Notes: generated by a model from the letters alone, not told the origin. A DNA stretch of 28,459 nt from an uncultured Clostridium sp. (GCA_900543325.1 UQQU01000044.1:1-28459); one strand, 5' to 3'; positions 15,508 to 24,575 are shown, numbered from the stretch's first letter. Numbers and translations: made by a program.

Positions 15508-15742
15508 ATACTGCATAATACAATGATACAGTTTTAGTCAAAACATCTGAATAGCTATAAGTTACTGTTCTTTGGGTGTCACTTTCCAATCTTACAACAA
15601 AAATACTAGGATGAACACTTTCAATTACTCCATCATTTACAAGTATCTTCTTTCTTCCACCATTAGCTTTTAGTGTCACCTTTTCGCCTACGTGATTTTC
15701 AATATCTTTTCGTATGTTGGCTAAGGTTCTATTCTTTTCCAT
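15506..15742 (-). CDS. veg: Veg protein
   Basis: The 78-residue protein begins MEKNRTLANIRKDIE and continues with GEKVTLKANGGRKK and PSIFVVRLE, then TVTYSYSDVLTKTV. This is the conserved Veg family of Firmicutes, a small beta-rich protein. In Bacillus subtilis Veg stimulates biofilm gene expression by interfering with SinR; clostridia often lack that pathway, so its role here is open. The ATG at 15740-15742 follows AGAAAGATGGTGG, which matches the extended anti-16S complement imperfectly. The message should begin only about 17 bases before the start. Two consensus promoters drive it, as expected for the very strongly transcribed veg locus. Confidence 0.93.
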   Translation of the reverse strand: MEKNRTLANIRKDIENHVGEKVTLKANGGRKKILVNDGVIESVHPSIFVVRLESDTQRTVTYSYSDVLTKTVSLYYAV

Positions 15743-15765
15743 ATGACCACCATCTTTCTAATTTT

Positions 15766-15794
15766 ATTATAAAGCTTTTTAGCACTTTTGTCAA
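15766..15794 (-). promoter_or_regulatory. Consensus veg promoter P1
   Basis: On the minus strand TTGACA (15789-15794), 17 bases and TATAAT (15766-15771) match the sigma-A consensus perfectly. Predicted start of transcription is about 15759, leaving a very short leader. Confidence 0.92.
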
Positions 15795-15806
15795 ATAAAA
15801 CCAAAT

Positions 15807-15835
15807 ATTTTAACACTTACCAGTTGCATTGTCAA
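15807..15835 (-). promoter_or_regulatory. Second veg promoter P2
   Basis: TTGACA (15830-15835), 17 bases and TAAAAT (15807-15812) on the minus strand form a second strong promoter 41 bases upstream of P1. Confidence 0.7.
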
Positions 15836-15950
15836 TGTAAACTTTTTCTTTTTTTACACAATTTATCGCATCTATTAATTATTATTGCATTTTTTCTTAT
15901 TTTTTATTCATTTATTAATGCATATATTGGGGCAAAGATTTAAAAACAAA

Positions 15951-15959
15951 CATACTATA
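15951..15959 (+). promoter_or_regulatory. Possible sporulation (sigma-E/K) -10 element for yabG
   Basis: CATACTATA fits the CATAnnnTA pattern of mother-cell sigma factors and lies 32 bases before the yabG ATG. The -35 side (TTGGGGCA) is not a clear match, so the assignment is tentative. Confidence 0.35.
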
Positions 15960-15991
15960 GATTGTATTAATATATTTATTAGGAGAATAAA

Positions 15992-16879
15992 ATGGTAATA
16001 GGTGATACCGTAGTTAGAAAGTCTTACGATAAGGATATAACATTTAAAATAATAGATATAAAAGAAGTAGATGGTAAAACTATATATATTCTCAAAGGAA
16101 TTAGCATAAGAATAATTGCTGACTCACCTGAAACTGACTTAGAACCTGTTGATGTTGATTTTATTGGAGAAAAAGAAAAAATATTAAACAGCCGTGTTAA
16201 TGAAGCTATTAAAAAAGCTGTTAATACTCGTTCTGGATCATCAACTAAAAATAATTCGATATTATTGTCTAGGGGAAGTAAAAATCAAAAAAACACTCCC
16301 AATAAAGATTTAATGTTTGGACGCCCCGGAAAAATTCTTCACATTGATGGAGATAGAGATTATTTAGAAACCTGTCTAAAAGTATATAAACAACTTTCAT
16401 TAGATGCAGTTGGACGTGCCATTTCAGAAAAAGAGCAAGCTGATCATGTTGTAGATTTAGTTAAAGAAATTAAACCTGATATAGTTGTATTGACTGGACA
16501 TGATAGTGTGCTAAAGGAAAGTAATGATTACTTAGATTTAAATAATTATAGGAATTCAAAATACTATATTGATGCTGTTAAAGCCCTTAGAAATTATAAT
16601 TCTAGCTATGATGAATTAGTTATATTTGCAGGAGCTTGTCAGTCATGCTATGAATGTTTATTAGATGCTGGAGCTAATTTTGCTAGTTCTCCAAGCCGTG
16701 TATTAATTCATTGCCTAGATCCCGTATTCGTATGTGAAAAGATTGCTTACACAACTATTGATTCTGTTGTTTCAATAACAAATATAGTTGAAAATACTAT
16801 TACAGGAATAAAAGGTATTGGTGGATTACAAACTCGCGGTAAATATAGAGAGGGATATCCTAAATCACCATTCATCTAA
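15992..16879 (+). CDS. yabG: Sporulation-specific protease YabG
   Basis: YabG (peptidase family U57) is a mother-cell protease that trims coat proteins and, in C. difficile, processes germination proteins. The 295-residue product has the family's N-terminal barrel-like segment (MVIGDTVVRKSY, 1-60), a variable Lys/Asn/Ser-rich linker (about 70-105) and the conserved core: GKILHIDGDRDYL, then PDIVVLTGHDS and ELVIFAGACQSCYE, ending in ASSPSRVLIHCLDP. The cysteine and histidine residues in AGACQSCYE and TGHD are candidate catalytic residues. TAGGAGAATAAA precedes the ATG. It converges on cotS, with which it shares a terminator. Confidence 0.95.
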   Translation: MVIGDTVVRKSYDKDITFKIIDIKEVDGKTIYILKGISIRIIADSPETDLEPVDVDFIGEKEKILNSRVNEAIKKAVNTRSGSSTKNNSILLSRGSKNQKNTPNKDLMFGRPGKILHIDGDRDYLETCLKVYKQLSLDAVGRAISEKEQADHVVDLVKEIKPDIVVLTGHDSVLKESNDYLDLNNYRNSKYYIDAVKALRNYNSSYDELVIFAGACQSCYECLLDAGANFASSPSRVLIHCLDPVFVCEKIAYTTIDSVVSITNIVENTITGIKGIGGLQTRGKYREGYPKSPFI

Positions 16880-16887
16880 ATATTTTA

Positions 16888-16929
16888 ACAATTTAAAAGC
16901 CGGCTTTAAAAAGCCGGCTTTTAAATTGT
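16888..16929. terminator. Bidirectional terminator shared by yabG and cotS
   Basis: Arms containing ATTTAAAAGCCGGC and its complement pair over 16-17 bases with a loop of about eight. The GC-rich core GCCGGC is flanked by A- and T-tracts on both sides, so it ends transcripts from both directions. It overlaps the stop codon of the minus-strand cotS gene. Confidence 0.93.
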
Positions 16930-17922
16930 ATTATATTCATTTTTAAAATCATTTAAAAACTTTAGATATTCATCTTTTTCATTTATTATACTTTCTAACT
17001 TACTATCAAAAGTATTTTGTCCCCAGTTAACCTCATTATAATAGTATCTATTAGCTAACCTCCAATATCTTTGTGGAAACTGTAAATAAGCATATAATAC
17101 ATTATATTCACACTCTTCTAGCTTAGAAACCTCATTATAAGAATCTATTATAGCTTTTGCAAATTCCATATCCCATTTATTTCTCTTCAATACTTTTATC
17201 ATAAAGTTTGAAATATCGAAAGTTCTTATTTCTCTCTTACAATAATCAAAATCTATTACACTAACAGAATTATCTTTTCCAAGTATAATATTATGATAAG
17301 TATAATCATGATGGCAGAATCCCTTTTCAATTTCAGCTTTTTCACATAACTTATCGTATTCTGATGACTTTAATGTATTTAGGGCCTTTTTTCCCATTTC
17401 TTTATAAAAATCCATTGATTTTAAATACAATAAATCAAAATCACTTTTCCTATTCTTTTTTCTAATCATATCTCTCATCTTATCTAGTGATTTTATTCTC
17501 TTTTCCATAAGACTTGGCCATCTTCCTAAATCGCTCTTTAACTTAGAATTTTCAGGTGGATCATATCCCTTAGATGCTTCATGTAGCTTTGCTAACGTTG
17601 CTGCAGCTATTTTTACTTCATCTATGTTATGAAAATCACATTCTCTTCCCTCTAACCATTCAGATAGAGTATATAAATCTTCATTTACTAATGCATATGG
17701 CTCGCCATCTATGTTTAAAAAATATCTGTCTACAGTATTAAATCCATTATTTATCAAATGTTCTTTAGCACCATAAACAAATAAAAGTTTTTGTGGCCCA
17801 TAATTTATTTTTTTTAGACATCTCTCACCTTTATTAGTTTTCAAATAATAGATACCTTTATTAGCTTTTATTATATCTATTTTTATTTGAAATTGTCTTT
17901 CTATTTCAAATTCTCTCATCAT
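16921..17922 (-). CDS. cotS: CotS-family spore coat kinase-like protein (copy 1)
   Basis: This protein of about 333 residues has the aminoglycoside-phosphotransferase/choline-kinase fold used by CotS-type coat proteins. It keeps the catalytic pattern HxDxxxxN (H204, D206, N211 in GFCHHDYTYHN) and the metal-binding aspartate D224 in VIDFDY. YALVNEDLYTLSEWLEGRE is the hinge region and FPQRYWRLANRYY a conserved C-terminal motif. The substrate is unknown; B. subtilis CotS needs CotE for assembly. An ATG at 17920-17922 is preferred over an upstream GTG because GGGGGTGAGG then sits correctly. It is divergent from the CotSA-like gene with 104 bases between them. Confidence 0.9.
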   Translation of the reverse strand: MMREFEIERQFQIKIDIIKANKGIYYLKTNKGERCLKKINYGPQKLLFVYGAKEHLINNGFNTVDRYFLNIDGEPYALVNEDLYTLSEWLEGRECDFHNIDEVKIAAATLAKLHEASKGYDPPENSKLKSDLGRWPSLMEKRIKSLDKMRDMIRKKNRKSDFDLLYLKSMDFYKEMGKKALNTLKSSEYDKLCEKAEIEKGFCHHDYTYHNIILGKDNSVSVIDFDYCKREIRTFDISNFMIKVLKRNKWDMEFAKAIIDSYNEVSKLEECEYNVLYAYLQFPQRYWRLANRYYYNEVNWGQNTFDSKLESIINEKDEYLKFLNDFKNEYNTI

Positions 17923-18026
17923 ATTCCTCACCCCCTTTATATTTATATGTATATATGTACTCTTTTATTAACATTTTTTATTTATTCTAATATAATAAAT
18001 TATAACTATTTTGAAAGGATTAAATC

Positions 18027-19145
18027 ATGAAAATTGGTATTGATGGAAGAGCCGCAAAATGGTATAGGGGAACCGGTATAGGAACCTATGCCTATCAGCT
18101 TATAACTAATTTAAGCAAATATGATGATTCAAATCAGTATCTTACTTTCATTCCTAAAGATTCTGATTTAAATCTTGGAGATAATTTTTCTATAGAGTAC
18201 ACACTAGACTCATCTAACAATAACTTTTGGGATAATGTAAAAGTTCCTAATTTATTAGACAACTTTAATATGGAACTATATCACGTTCCTCAAAATGGTG
18301 TAGGCCTTTCAGACAATATTAATTGTCCTAAGACTATTACATTACATGATATAATTCCACTAAGAATGCCTGAAACTGTAAGTGATCGTTATCTAAGAAT
18401 ATTTAATGACGAAATGCCAAAAATATTAAATAATTGTGATGGAATAATAACAGTTTCTGAGTTTTCTAAATTAGATATAGCTAATGAATTTAATTTTCCA
18501 CTTGAAAAAATATTTGTTACTCCTTTAGCTGCTGAAGATATTTATAGACCAATAAATAGAGCTTATTGCAAAAATATAATAAAAGATAAATATCGTATCA
18601 GTGATGATTTTATATTATATGTTGGCGGATATAGTCCTAGAAAAAATATTATTGGCATTATGGAAGCATTTTCTCTATTAAAGGATAATCTAAAAAGAGA
18701 TTTAAAGATTGTTATCACAGGTAAAAAAGGATTTTCATATGAACGTTATAAAAATCGTGCTATAGAGTTAGGAATCAGTAAATCAGTGATTTTTACAGAT
18801 TTTATTCCGCTTGAAGATTTGCCTCTATTTTATAATGCTTGTGAATTTCTAATTTATCCATCATTTTATGAAGGATTCGGACTTCCTCCATTAGAAGCCA
18901 TGGCTTGTGGTACTCCTGTAATTGCTTCTAATGTTACATCAGTTCCAGAGGTATGTAAGAATTCTGCAATCTTAGTTAATCCTAATGATGTTAATGAATT
19001 GTCTTATTCAATGGAACGTGTATTAACAGATAGCTTTTTAAAACTAACAATGATTGAACGTGGATTGCTAACAAGCAATAAATATTCCTGGAAAAATACT
19101 GCTCTAAATACTATAGAAGCCTACAGAAATATAATTGAGTTTTAA
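18027..19145 (+). CDS. cotSA: CotSA-type glycosyltransferase, GT4 family (copy 1)
   Basis: The 372-residue protein is a GT-B fold glycosyltransferase of family 4. The glycine-rich N-terminal loop is GRAAKWYRGTGIGTYAY, TLHDIIP lies at 105-111, the donor-binding LYVGGYSPRKN is at 197-207, and the E-x7-E motif is E282 and E290 in EGFGLPPLEAM. It has no signal peptide and should act in the mother-cell cytosol, possibly glycosylating coat proteins; sugar and acceptor are unknown. GAAAGGATT precedes the ATG. It forms a divergent pair with cotS copy 1 and is about 45-50 percent identical by eye to the second copy at 22152. Confidence 0.9.
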   Translation: MKIGIDGRAAKWYRGTGIGTYAYQLITNLSKYDDSNQYLTFIPKDSDLNLGDNFSIEYTLDSSNNNFWDNVKVPNLLDNFNMELYHVPQNGVGLSDNINCPKTITLHDIIPLRMPETVSDRYLRIFNDEMPKILNNCDGIITVSEFSKLDIANEFNFPLEKIFVTPLAAEDIYRPINRAYCKNIIKDKYRISDDFILYVGGYSPRKNIIGIMEAFSLLKDNLKRDLKIVITGKKGFSYERYKNRAIELGISKSVIFTDFIPLEDLPLFYNACEFLIYPSFYEGFGLPPLEAMACGTPVIASNVTSVPEVCKNSAILVNPNDVNELSYSMERVLTDSFLKLTMIERGLLTSNKYSWKNTALNTIEAYRNIIEF

Positions 19146-19183
19146 TTTATTTCTAATATATTAGATTGTTTATTATCTATATT

Positions 19184-19222
19184 TAATAAGAGTTATGCTA
19201 ACGCATAACTCTTATTATTTTT
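19184..19222 (+). terminator. Terminator after the first cotSA-like gene
   Basis: AATAAGAGTTATGC (19185-19198) pairs perfectly with GCATAACTCTTATT (19203-19216) over a TAAC loop, followed by ATTTTTT. It also faces the converging CotS-like gene that ends at 19226. Confidence 0.93.
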
Positions 19223-19225
19223 TCT

Positions 19226-20260
19226 TTATTCTAAATTTTTATTTATATTTCTTAATAACTCACTTCTAAAAGTATCAATTTCAATCTTATCCTTAAATCT
19301 ACTCAAAAATACTTCATAATCCCATGCCTTTTGTTTTAAATAATAATCTTTAGTAATATTAATAAAATCTCTTGGGTAATTTAACATTGCATATATTACC
19401 TCTCTCTCCTTATCTGATATCTCAGAAATACTACTATAATCATTTATTATTTTATTAACTATTTCTTTATCATAAACATAATTTTTTATTACTTTTATAA
19501 TAAAGTTGTATATATCTATTGCTTTGATATCTATCTTACAGTAATCAAAATCTATCATATTAACTTTATCTTCATCTATTATAAAATTATGATGAGCTAA
19601 ATCTAAATGGCATATAACCATATTTTTAATATCAGAATAAAGCTCATTATAAGAACTCTCGGTTAATAAATTTATACTTTTATTCAAATCATTTTTCGCC
19701 TTAGATACATTATCTAAAAATAATGAATCAAATTCATTCCTATAGCTAAATTTACTTATAACTCTCTCTGCCTCTGTAATAAAACATAAATCATTTAAAA
19801 ATTCATATATTAAATTTCTAGACCTATTTAATATAATATCCTCTTTAGTTAAATTTCCTGTTATATTTATTGATGCATTATGAAAATTTGCTAAAGCCTT
19901 TGTACACCATTCCACCTCAACTGGATTTGTGAAAGTCGCTTCACGACCATCAATCATATCCAATAATACATATGACTTTCCTTTCCACTCTGTAATTATA
20001 TCTCCATTAGAGTTTACGCAATATTGAAGTATATACTTATCCTTTTCTTTTATTATATTTAAAGTTTTATTTATAAAGTTTATTCTATCTAGTGAGGAAT
20101 TAGTGATTTTTAATATTTTTTTACCTTTGTCTGTAAATAAAACAAATACTTTTCTTAACGGAATAATATCATAAACCTTAACTCCAAGCTTATTAAAAAA
20201 CTCTTCGCTTAAATCATAGCTACACAATATTATCTTATCTATATATCTGAACTTATTCAT
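19226..20260 (-). CDS. CotS-family coat kinase-like protein (copy 2)
   Basis: The 344-residue protein keeps the CotS catalytic elements: H218, D220 and N225 in CHLDLAHHN, and D237 in MIDFDYC. KSYVLLDMIDGREATF is the hinge and ALANFHNA the following helix. The N-lobe is more diverged than in the other copies. The ATG at 20258-20260 is chosen because GGAGGAGTGAA precedes it; the longer frame would run into the upstream gene. It lies 13 bases after the degenerate CotS gene in a three-gene minus-strand operon starting at 22026. Its substrate is unknown. Confidence 0.87.
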   Translation of the reverse strand: MNKFRYIDKIILCSYDLSEEFFNKLGVKVYDIIPLRKVFVLFTDKGKKILKITNSSLDRINFINKTLNIIKEKDKYILQYCVNSNGDIITEWKGKSYVLLDMIDGREATFTNPVEVEWCTKALANFHNASINITGNLTKEDIILNRSRNLIYEFLNDLCFITEAERVISKFSYRNEFDSLFLDNVSKAKNDLNKSINLLTESSYNELYSDIKNMVICHLDLAHHNFIIDEDKVNMIDFDYCKIDIKAIDIYNFIIKVIKNYVYDKEIVNKIINDYSSISEISDKEREVIYAMLNYPRDFINITKDYYLKQKAWDYEVFLSRFKDKIEIDTFRSELLRNINKNLE

Positions 20261-20273
20261 TTCACTCCTCCAT

Positions 20274-21014
20274 TCATAAAAGTTTAGTACCATCTATCTT
20301 TTGAGCAATATCAATTTCCTTTATCCATTCTTCCTCACTAAATCTCTCTCTGTCTTCTTTCAATTTTAATAAGGTCTTAATTGATTCAATGGGGTAATTT
20401 GATAATACAGTCATGTAGTCTATACTATCTCTATTTAAGTTTGATTTATATGCAAAATCATTTATCAACTTAGTAATATCTCCCTTATAACCTCTTTTTT
20501 TTAATCTTTTTATATAGTTATAGCAATCATGCTCAACCATATTATAGGAGATATATCTTGTGGTTCTTATGCTAATTGTCAATCCATCTTTTTTTAGACT
20601 TCCTTCATCCACTCGTCCTAAGCATATATCATAATTATTCATACTCCTTATTATTATTTTTAAGTACTCATCTTCATCTAAAGCATTTAATGATTCATTA
20701 GCTCTATTTAGTATCTTATTTCCTTCCTCTATAATAAATAAATCAAAATCATTCTTATTATATTTATCTTCAAAAGATCTTATCATTCTTAAAGCTTTTT
20801 TAGTTTGGACAATAAATGATTCCACTTCTTTTCCTATAGAACTTTCAATTCTAGGAATCATATTTATTTTTTTCCCTTTTAAAATTTTTTGCACTTCAAT
20901 TATTAAAGATATTTGACTTTCTGTATCCCAAATATACTTTTTCTTATTTCCCTTAGGAAAATTTTCTTCTCCAACAATAATTCCATTACTATTTAAAAAC
21001 TCTAGTATATCCAA
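20274..21014 (-). CDS. Shortened, catalytically dead CotS relative
   Basis: This intact 246-residue frame aligns by eye with the C-terminal two-thirds of the neighbouring CotS proteins, for example KYNKNDFDLFIIEEGNKI against KAYKSKFDYIYLDNIEAEI and the NYP/FP motif near the end. Most of the N-lobe is missing. The GFCHHDxxxHN segment is replaced by YDICLGRVDEGSL (128-140) and IDFDYC by SIRTTRY (148-154), so neither catalytic nor metal-binding residues remain. The start is a TTG at 21012-21014 with GGAGAG about 11 bases upstream. Its tight spacing (13 and 16 bases) to both neighbours suggests it is still translated, as a structural coat protein rather than a kinase. A decaying gene is the alternative. 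Confidence 0.75.
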   Translation of the reverse strand: MDILEFLNSNGIIVGEENFPKGNKKKYIWDTESQISLIIEVQKILKGKKINMIPRIESSIGKEVESFIVQTKKALRMIRSFEDKYNKNDFDLFIIEEGNKILNRANESLNALDEDEYLKIIIRSMNNYDICLGRVDEGSLKKDGLTISIRTTRYISYNMVEHDCYNYIKRLKKRGYKGDITKLINDFAYKSNLNRDSIDYMTVLSNYPIESIKTLLKLKEDRERFSEEEWIKEIDIAQKIDGTKLL

Positions 21015-21030
21015 ACACCATTCACTCTCC

Positions 21031-22026
21031 TTAATTGAAATACTCTTCTAAAAATTCTTCTCTATAATCAATATCTTCTAGATATCTATTAATTTTTTCT
21101 ATAAAAAAATCCTCTCCCCAAGGTTGTTGCTCCCAATAGTATTGAATTCCAACTTGCCAAAATACTTGTGGGAATCTAATAAATTCTCTTATTAATTTTA
21201 ATTCTTCATCATATATATTATTACTTTTACAATAATTATTTAAAATTAAATTGGCCTTTTCTTTACTCCACTTACCATCCTTCATGGCTCTAATTAATAA
21301 TGAAGATACATCATGTAAATGAGTATCTAAAATACAATAATCAAAATCTATTACATTAAACTCTCCATTCTCATCAACTAAAATGTTATGATGTGCGAAA
21401 TCATGATGACAAAATCCTCTTTTCATTACTTCTTTGTCCATTATTTTTATATAATTACTTTCTTTAAGACCTTTAATTGCAATTTTTCCTCTCTCTATTT
21501 CAGCTTCTATATTATCTAAGTATATATAATCAAATTTAGATTTATATGCTTTTTGAGATATTCTATTTTTAAAATCTAATATCTCATTGCATCGTGTTTC
21601 AAAAACCTTTATCCAAGAATACCATCCTATTCTAGGATTCATCTCTCTATTTAATGTAAATCCAGAACTACATTCATGAAGTTCTCCAAGTTTTTTTGAT
21701 ACAGCCGCCAATTCTACTGGATTATTATAATTACTTACTCTAGATGGTATCCATTCTGTTAGATATGCATAGTTGTTTCCTAATTCTATATATTCTCTAC
21801 CTTGATTATTCTTTAATATATTAGGAACCTTGTTAAAGTTTCTCATTTGCAAATGTTTAATTGCAGATAAAATAAAATAAAAATGTCCAAAATCATATTT
21901 AATTATCTTTATTGCATAATTTTTGTTTTCACTTTCCAATTTATAACTATTTTTAACCTTTTCAAGTGATTTTATTTTTATTTCATAATTAGATTCTATA
22001 GAGTTTTTTAGACTTTCTGTATCCAT
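21031..22026 (-). CDS. CotS-family coat kinase-like protein (copy 3)
   Basis: The 331-residue protein is a full CotS-type member. Its catalytic loop GFCHHDFAHHN and metal site NVIDFDYC are nearly identical to copy 1, the hinge is NNYAYLTEWIPSR, and FPQVFWQVGIQYYWEQQPWG matches the C-terminal FPQRYWRLANRYYYNEVNWG of copy 1. This suggests copies 1 and 3 are the closest paralogues. AGGAGTTAGTT precedes the ATG. It heads the operon 22026-19226 and is divergent from the second CotSA-like gene, copying the arrangement of copy 1. Substrate unknown. Confidence 0.9.
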   Translation of the reverse strand: MDTESLKNSIESNYEIKIKSLEKVKNSYKLESENKNYAIKIIKYDFGHFYFILSAIKHLQMRNFNKVPNILKNNQGREYIELGNNYAYLTEWIPSRVSNYNNPVELAAVSKKLGELHECSSGFTLNREMNPRIGWYSWIKVFETRCNEILDFKNRISQKAYKSKFDYIYLDNIEAEIERGKIAIKGLKESNYIKIMDKEVMKRGFCHHDFAHHNILVDENGEFNVIDFDYCILDTHLHDVSSLLIRAMKDGKWSKEKANLILNNYCKSNNIYDEELKLIREFIRFPQVFWQVGIQYYWEQQPWGEDFFIEKINRYLEDIDYREEFLEEYFN

Positions 22027-22151
22027 AACTAACTCCTAAAGTTTTATTCTATTCATTATATGAAATTACATATTTCATTGTGTTTACTATCACACAAATT
22101 ACTTAATTATAATATTTATAATATTATAGGTTTTTTAGGAGGCGTTACGCT

Positions 22152-23282
22152 TTGAAATTTTCAATAGATGCTAGGGGGATTAATTTATATAAAGGATCTG
22201 GTATAGGTACTTATACTGAAAATCTTCTTAGAGAACTTCTTAATATAGATACTAAAAATAATTATTCTATTTTTTGGACTGGAGAAAATTACGAAGATTA
22301 CAAAAAAGATAATTCAAAAATTATTTTTACATCAAAAAAGCACGGTACTTTTTATGAAAATTACTACTATCCAAACTATATAGAAGAAAATAACATAGAT
22401 ATGCATCACATACCTCAAAATGGCATTGGATTAAATGAATTGTATACATCACCAATAGTAGTAACTATTCATGATTTAATTCCCTATATCTTGCCTGAAA
22501 CAGTAGGACGAGGCTATCTAGAAAGATTTTTAAGAGATATGCCTTTAATAGTACGTGATTCTAAAGTAATCTTAACTGTTTCTGAATATTCTAAAAGGGA
22601 TATAATTAAATTTTTTCCTTTCGTTAATGAAGAAAAAATATTCGTTACTCCTTTAGCTGCCAATAAAAGTTATAAGCCACTAAATAAAACTAATTGTATT
22701 GAATATATAAAAAATAAATATAGTATTGATTCACCATTTATATTATATATAGGGGGATTTAGTACAAGAAAAAATGTAAAAGAGCTTATCATAGCTTTTA
22801 ATAAAATTCAAAAATCATTAAAAAAGAATTATAAATTAGTTCTATGTGGATCAATAAGAGATGAAGGTATTAAGCTTCAAGAATTATGTAAAGAACTTTT
22901 AATGGATGATAAAATTATATTTACAGGCTTTGTTCCCGATGATGAATTACCTTTATTCTATAATGCTGCTGAAGTTTTTATTTATCCATCTTCATATGAG
23001 GGATTTGGACTTCCTCCACTTGAAGCTATGAGTTGTGCTACTCCTGTAATTACATCTAATTTAACCTCTATTCCAGAGGTAACTAAAGATTGTGCTATAT
23101 TAATAAATCCATTTGACAAAGATGAATTAGCTTCTTCAATTCTTACTCTATTAAATTCAGAATCTTTGCTACAAGAATATAGCGAAAAAGGATATAATAA
23201 TAGCTTAAATTTCACTTGGGAAAATACTGCTATTGCTACCTTAAAAGCCTATGAACATGTCTTTGAAAATACAAATAAATAA
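22152..23282 (+). CDS. CotSA-type glycosyltransferase, GT4 family (copy 2)
   Basis: The 376-residue GT-B enzyme is a paralogue of the gene at 18027. The N-terminal loop is RGINLYKGSGIGTY, the acceptor side has VVTIHDLIPY, the donor side LYIGGFSTRKN, and the E-x7-E pair is E283 and E291 in EGFGLPPLEAM. The start is TTG at 22152-22154 with AGGAGGC nine bases upstream; no ATG fits. The 125-base divergent gap contains an inverted TGTG...CACA near 22081-22096 that could be a regulator site, but no clear sporulation promoter. Sugar and acceptor are unknown. Confidence 0.88.
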   Translation: MKFSIDARGINLYKGSGIGTYTENLLRELLNIDTKNNYSIFWTGENYEDYKKDNSKIIFTSKKHGTFYENYYYPNYIEENNIDMHHIPQNGIGLNELYTSPIVVTIHDLIPYILPETVGRGYLERFLRDMPLIVRDSKVILTVSEYSKRDIIKFFPFVNEEKIFVTPLAANKSYKPLNKTNCIEYIKNKYSIDSPFILYIGGFSTRKNVKELIIAFNKIQKSLKKNYKLVLCGSIRDEGIKLQELCKELLMDDKIIFTGFVPDDELPLFYNAAEVFIYPSSYEGFGLPPLEAMSCATPVITSNLTSIPEVTKDCAILINPFDKDELASSILTLLNSESLLQEYSEKGYNNSLNFTWENTAIATLKAYEHVFENTNK

Positions 23283-23283
23283 A

Positions 23284-23321
23284 AAATAAAGGTTATGAAA
23301 ATTATTTCATAACCTTTATTT
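23284..23321. terminator. Bidirectional terminator between the second glycosyltransferase and htrA
   Basis: A perfect 17-base stem (23284-23300 with 23305-23321) over a four-base loop lies directly after the glycosyltransferase stop and nine bases before the htrA stop, flanked by A- and T-tracts. Confidence 0.93.
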
Positions 23322-23329
23322 TAATTATT

Positions 23330-24538
23330 TTAATTTGTTGTAGTTGAGCTTGAAGTTAATGTTATAGTAGTATTCTGAGTTTTTCCATCTCTTATAAATT
23401 CAATATTTATACTGTCTCCCTCTTCTTTAGAGTTCTTGATTTCTTGTAACTCTTCAAATGTCTTAATTCTTGTTCCATCAGCCTTAACTATTAAGTCTCC
23501 ACCCTTTAATCCTGCTTTTTCTGCTGGTGAAAATGCATTAACCTCAACAACATAAAGTCCTTGTTCCATGTTTAATTGCTTAGCCATACTTTCATCTATA
23601 ACTCTTATTGATACACCTAAATTTAATATTGGTTTTGATAATGAATCAATCTTATCTTTTACATCATTAATAGGAATTGCAAATCCAATACCTTCAGCAC
23701 CGTCACTTGCTTTTAATGTATTTATACCAATAACTTGCCCCTTAGTATTTATTAATGGACCACCACTATTACCTGAATTAATAGCTGTATCTGTTTGTAT
23801 TAAATTTGTGCTAACTCCTGATTCTGTCTCAACACTTCTATTTAATGCACTTACTATACCTTTTGTTAATGTAGATGATAACTCCTTAGATAATGGATTT
23901 CCGATTGCTAATACTTCTTCACCTGGTTGTAATGCATCAGAATCACCTAATTCTACAACACCTGGAACTTCTATATCTTCATTTAGTTTTATCATAGCTA
24001 CGTCTTGATCTGCATCATAGTTTACAACTGAAGCTGTTACCTCTCTACCATCACTTAATGTTACAGTAACTTCTTTTGCACCATCTATAACGTGATAATT
24101 TGTTAAAATATATCCATCATTATTTATTATAAATCCTGATCCCATTCCTTCAGTTTCTTGTTGGAACCATCCATTTACACTTTGAACTGATTTTGTAGAT
24201 ACCATAACAACTGCAGGAGATACTTTCTTATATATATCAACTGCAGATAATGCTGTATTATCTGTTGCAAATGAAACTGGGTCTGTAACTACAGTATTAC
24301 TTGAACTATCGTTTCCTCCGCTCTTATCTGTTGCAAAGTAAGTAATTCCAGAACCAACTACGCCTCCACATAAAGAACATATAAGTGCTAATGCTATATA
24401 TTTAGCAATTCCATTACCACCTTTTCTCTTTTTCTTCTTTTCTTTTTTTGGCTCCTCATTAAAAGTATGTTTTGTTTCATTTTCCTCAATTACTTGTGTT
24501 TCACTATAAGCTGCATCATAAATATTCTCATTATCCAT
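23330..24538 (-). CDS. htrA: HtrA/DegP-type membrane serine protease
   Basis: The 402-residue S1C protease has an acidic then lysine-rich cytoplasmic tail (1-45), one membrane anchor (about 46-69), a Ser/Asn linker, a trypsin-like domain with catalytic triad H149 (TNYHV), D179 (DQDVAMIKL) and S258 (NSGNSGGP), and a C-terminal PDZ domain (about 305-395). It degrades misfolded proteins outside the membrane. GAAGGAG lies just before the ATG. It has its own promoter. No CtsR, HrcA or clear two-component operator is visible. Confidence 0.95.
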   Translation of the reverse strand: MDNENIYDAAYSETQVIEENETKHTFNEEPKKEKKKKRKGGNGIAKYIALALICSLCGGVVGSGITYFATDKSGGNDSSSNTVVTDPVSFATDNTALSAVDIYKKVSPAVVMVSTKSVQSVNGWFQQETEGMGSGFIINNDGYILTNYHVIDGAKEVTVTLSDGREVTASVVNYDADQDVAMIKLNEDIEVPGVVELGDSDALQPGEEVLAIGNPLSKELSSTLTKGIVSALNRSVETESGVSTNLIQTDTAINSGNSGGPLINTKGQVIGINTLKASDGAEGIGFAIPINDVKDKIDSLSKPILNLGVSIRVIDESMAKQLNMEQGLYVVEVNAFSPAEKAGLKGGDLIVKADGTRIKTFEELQEIKNSKEEGDSINIEFIRDGKTQNTTITLTSSSTTTN

Positions 24539-24575
24539 ATATACTAACTCCTTCTTTTTATTTATTTATTCTATA

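Noticed and set aside
23293..23321. Long perfect hairpins between genes as possible CRISPR or mobile-element repeats
   Set aside because: Each has a different sequence, occurs once, and is placed directly after stop codons with T-tracts, as expected for intrinsic terminators.
23568..24008. A 146-codon plus-strand frame opposite htrA
   Set aside because: It mirrors the conserved protease coding sequence, with low-complexity hydrophobic and serine/proline content and no initiation signal.
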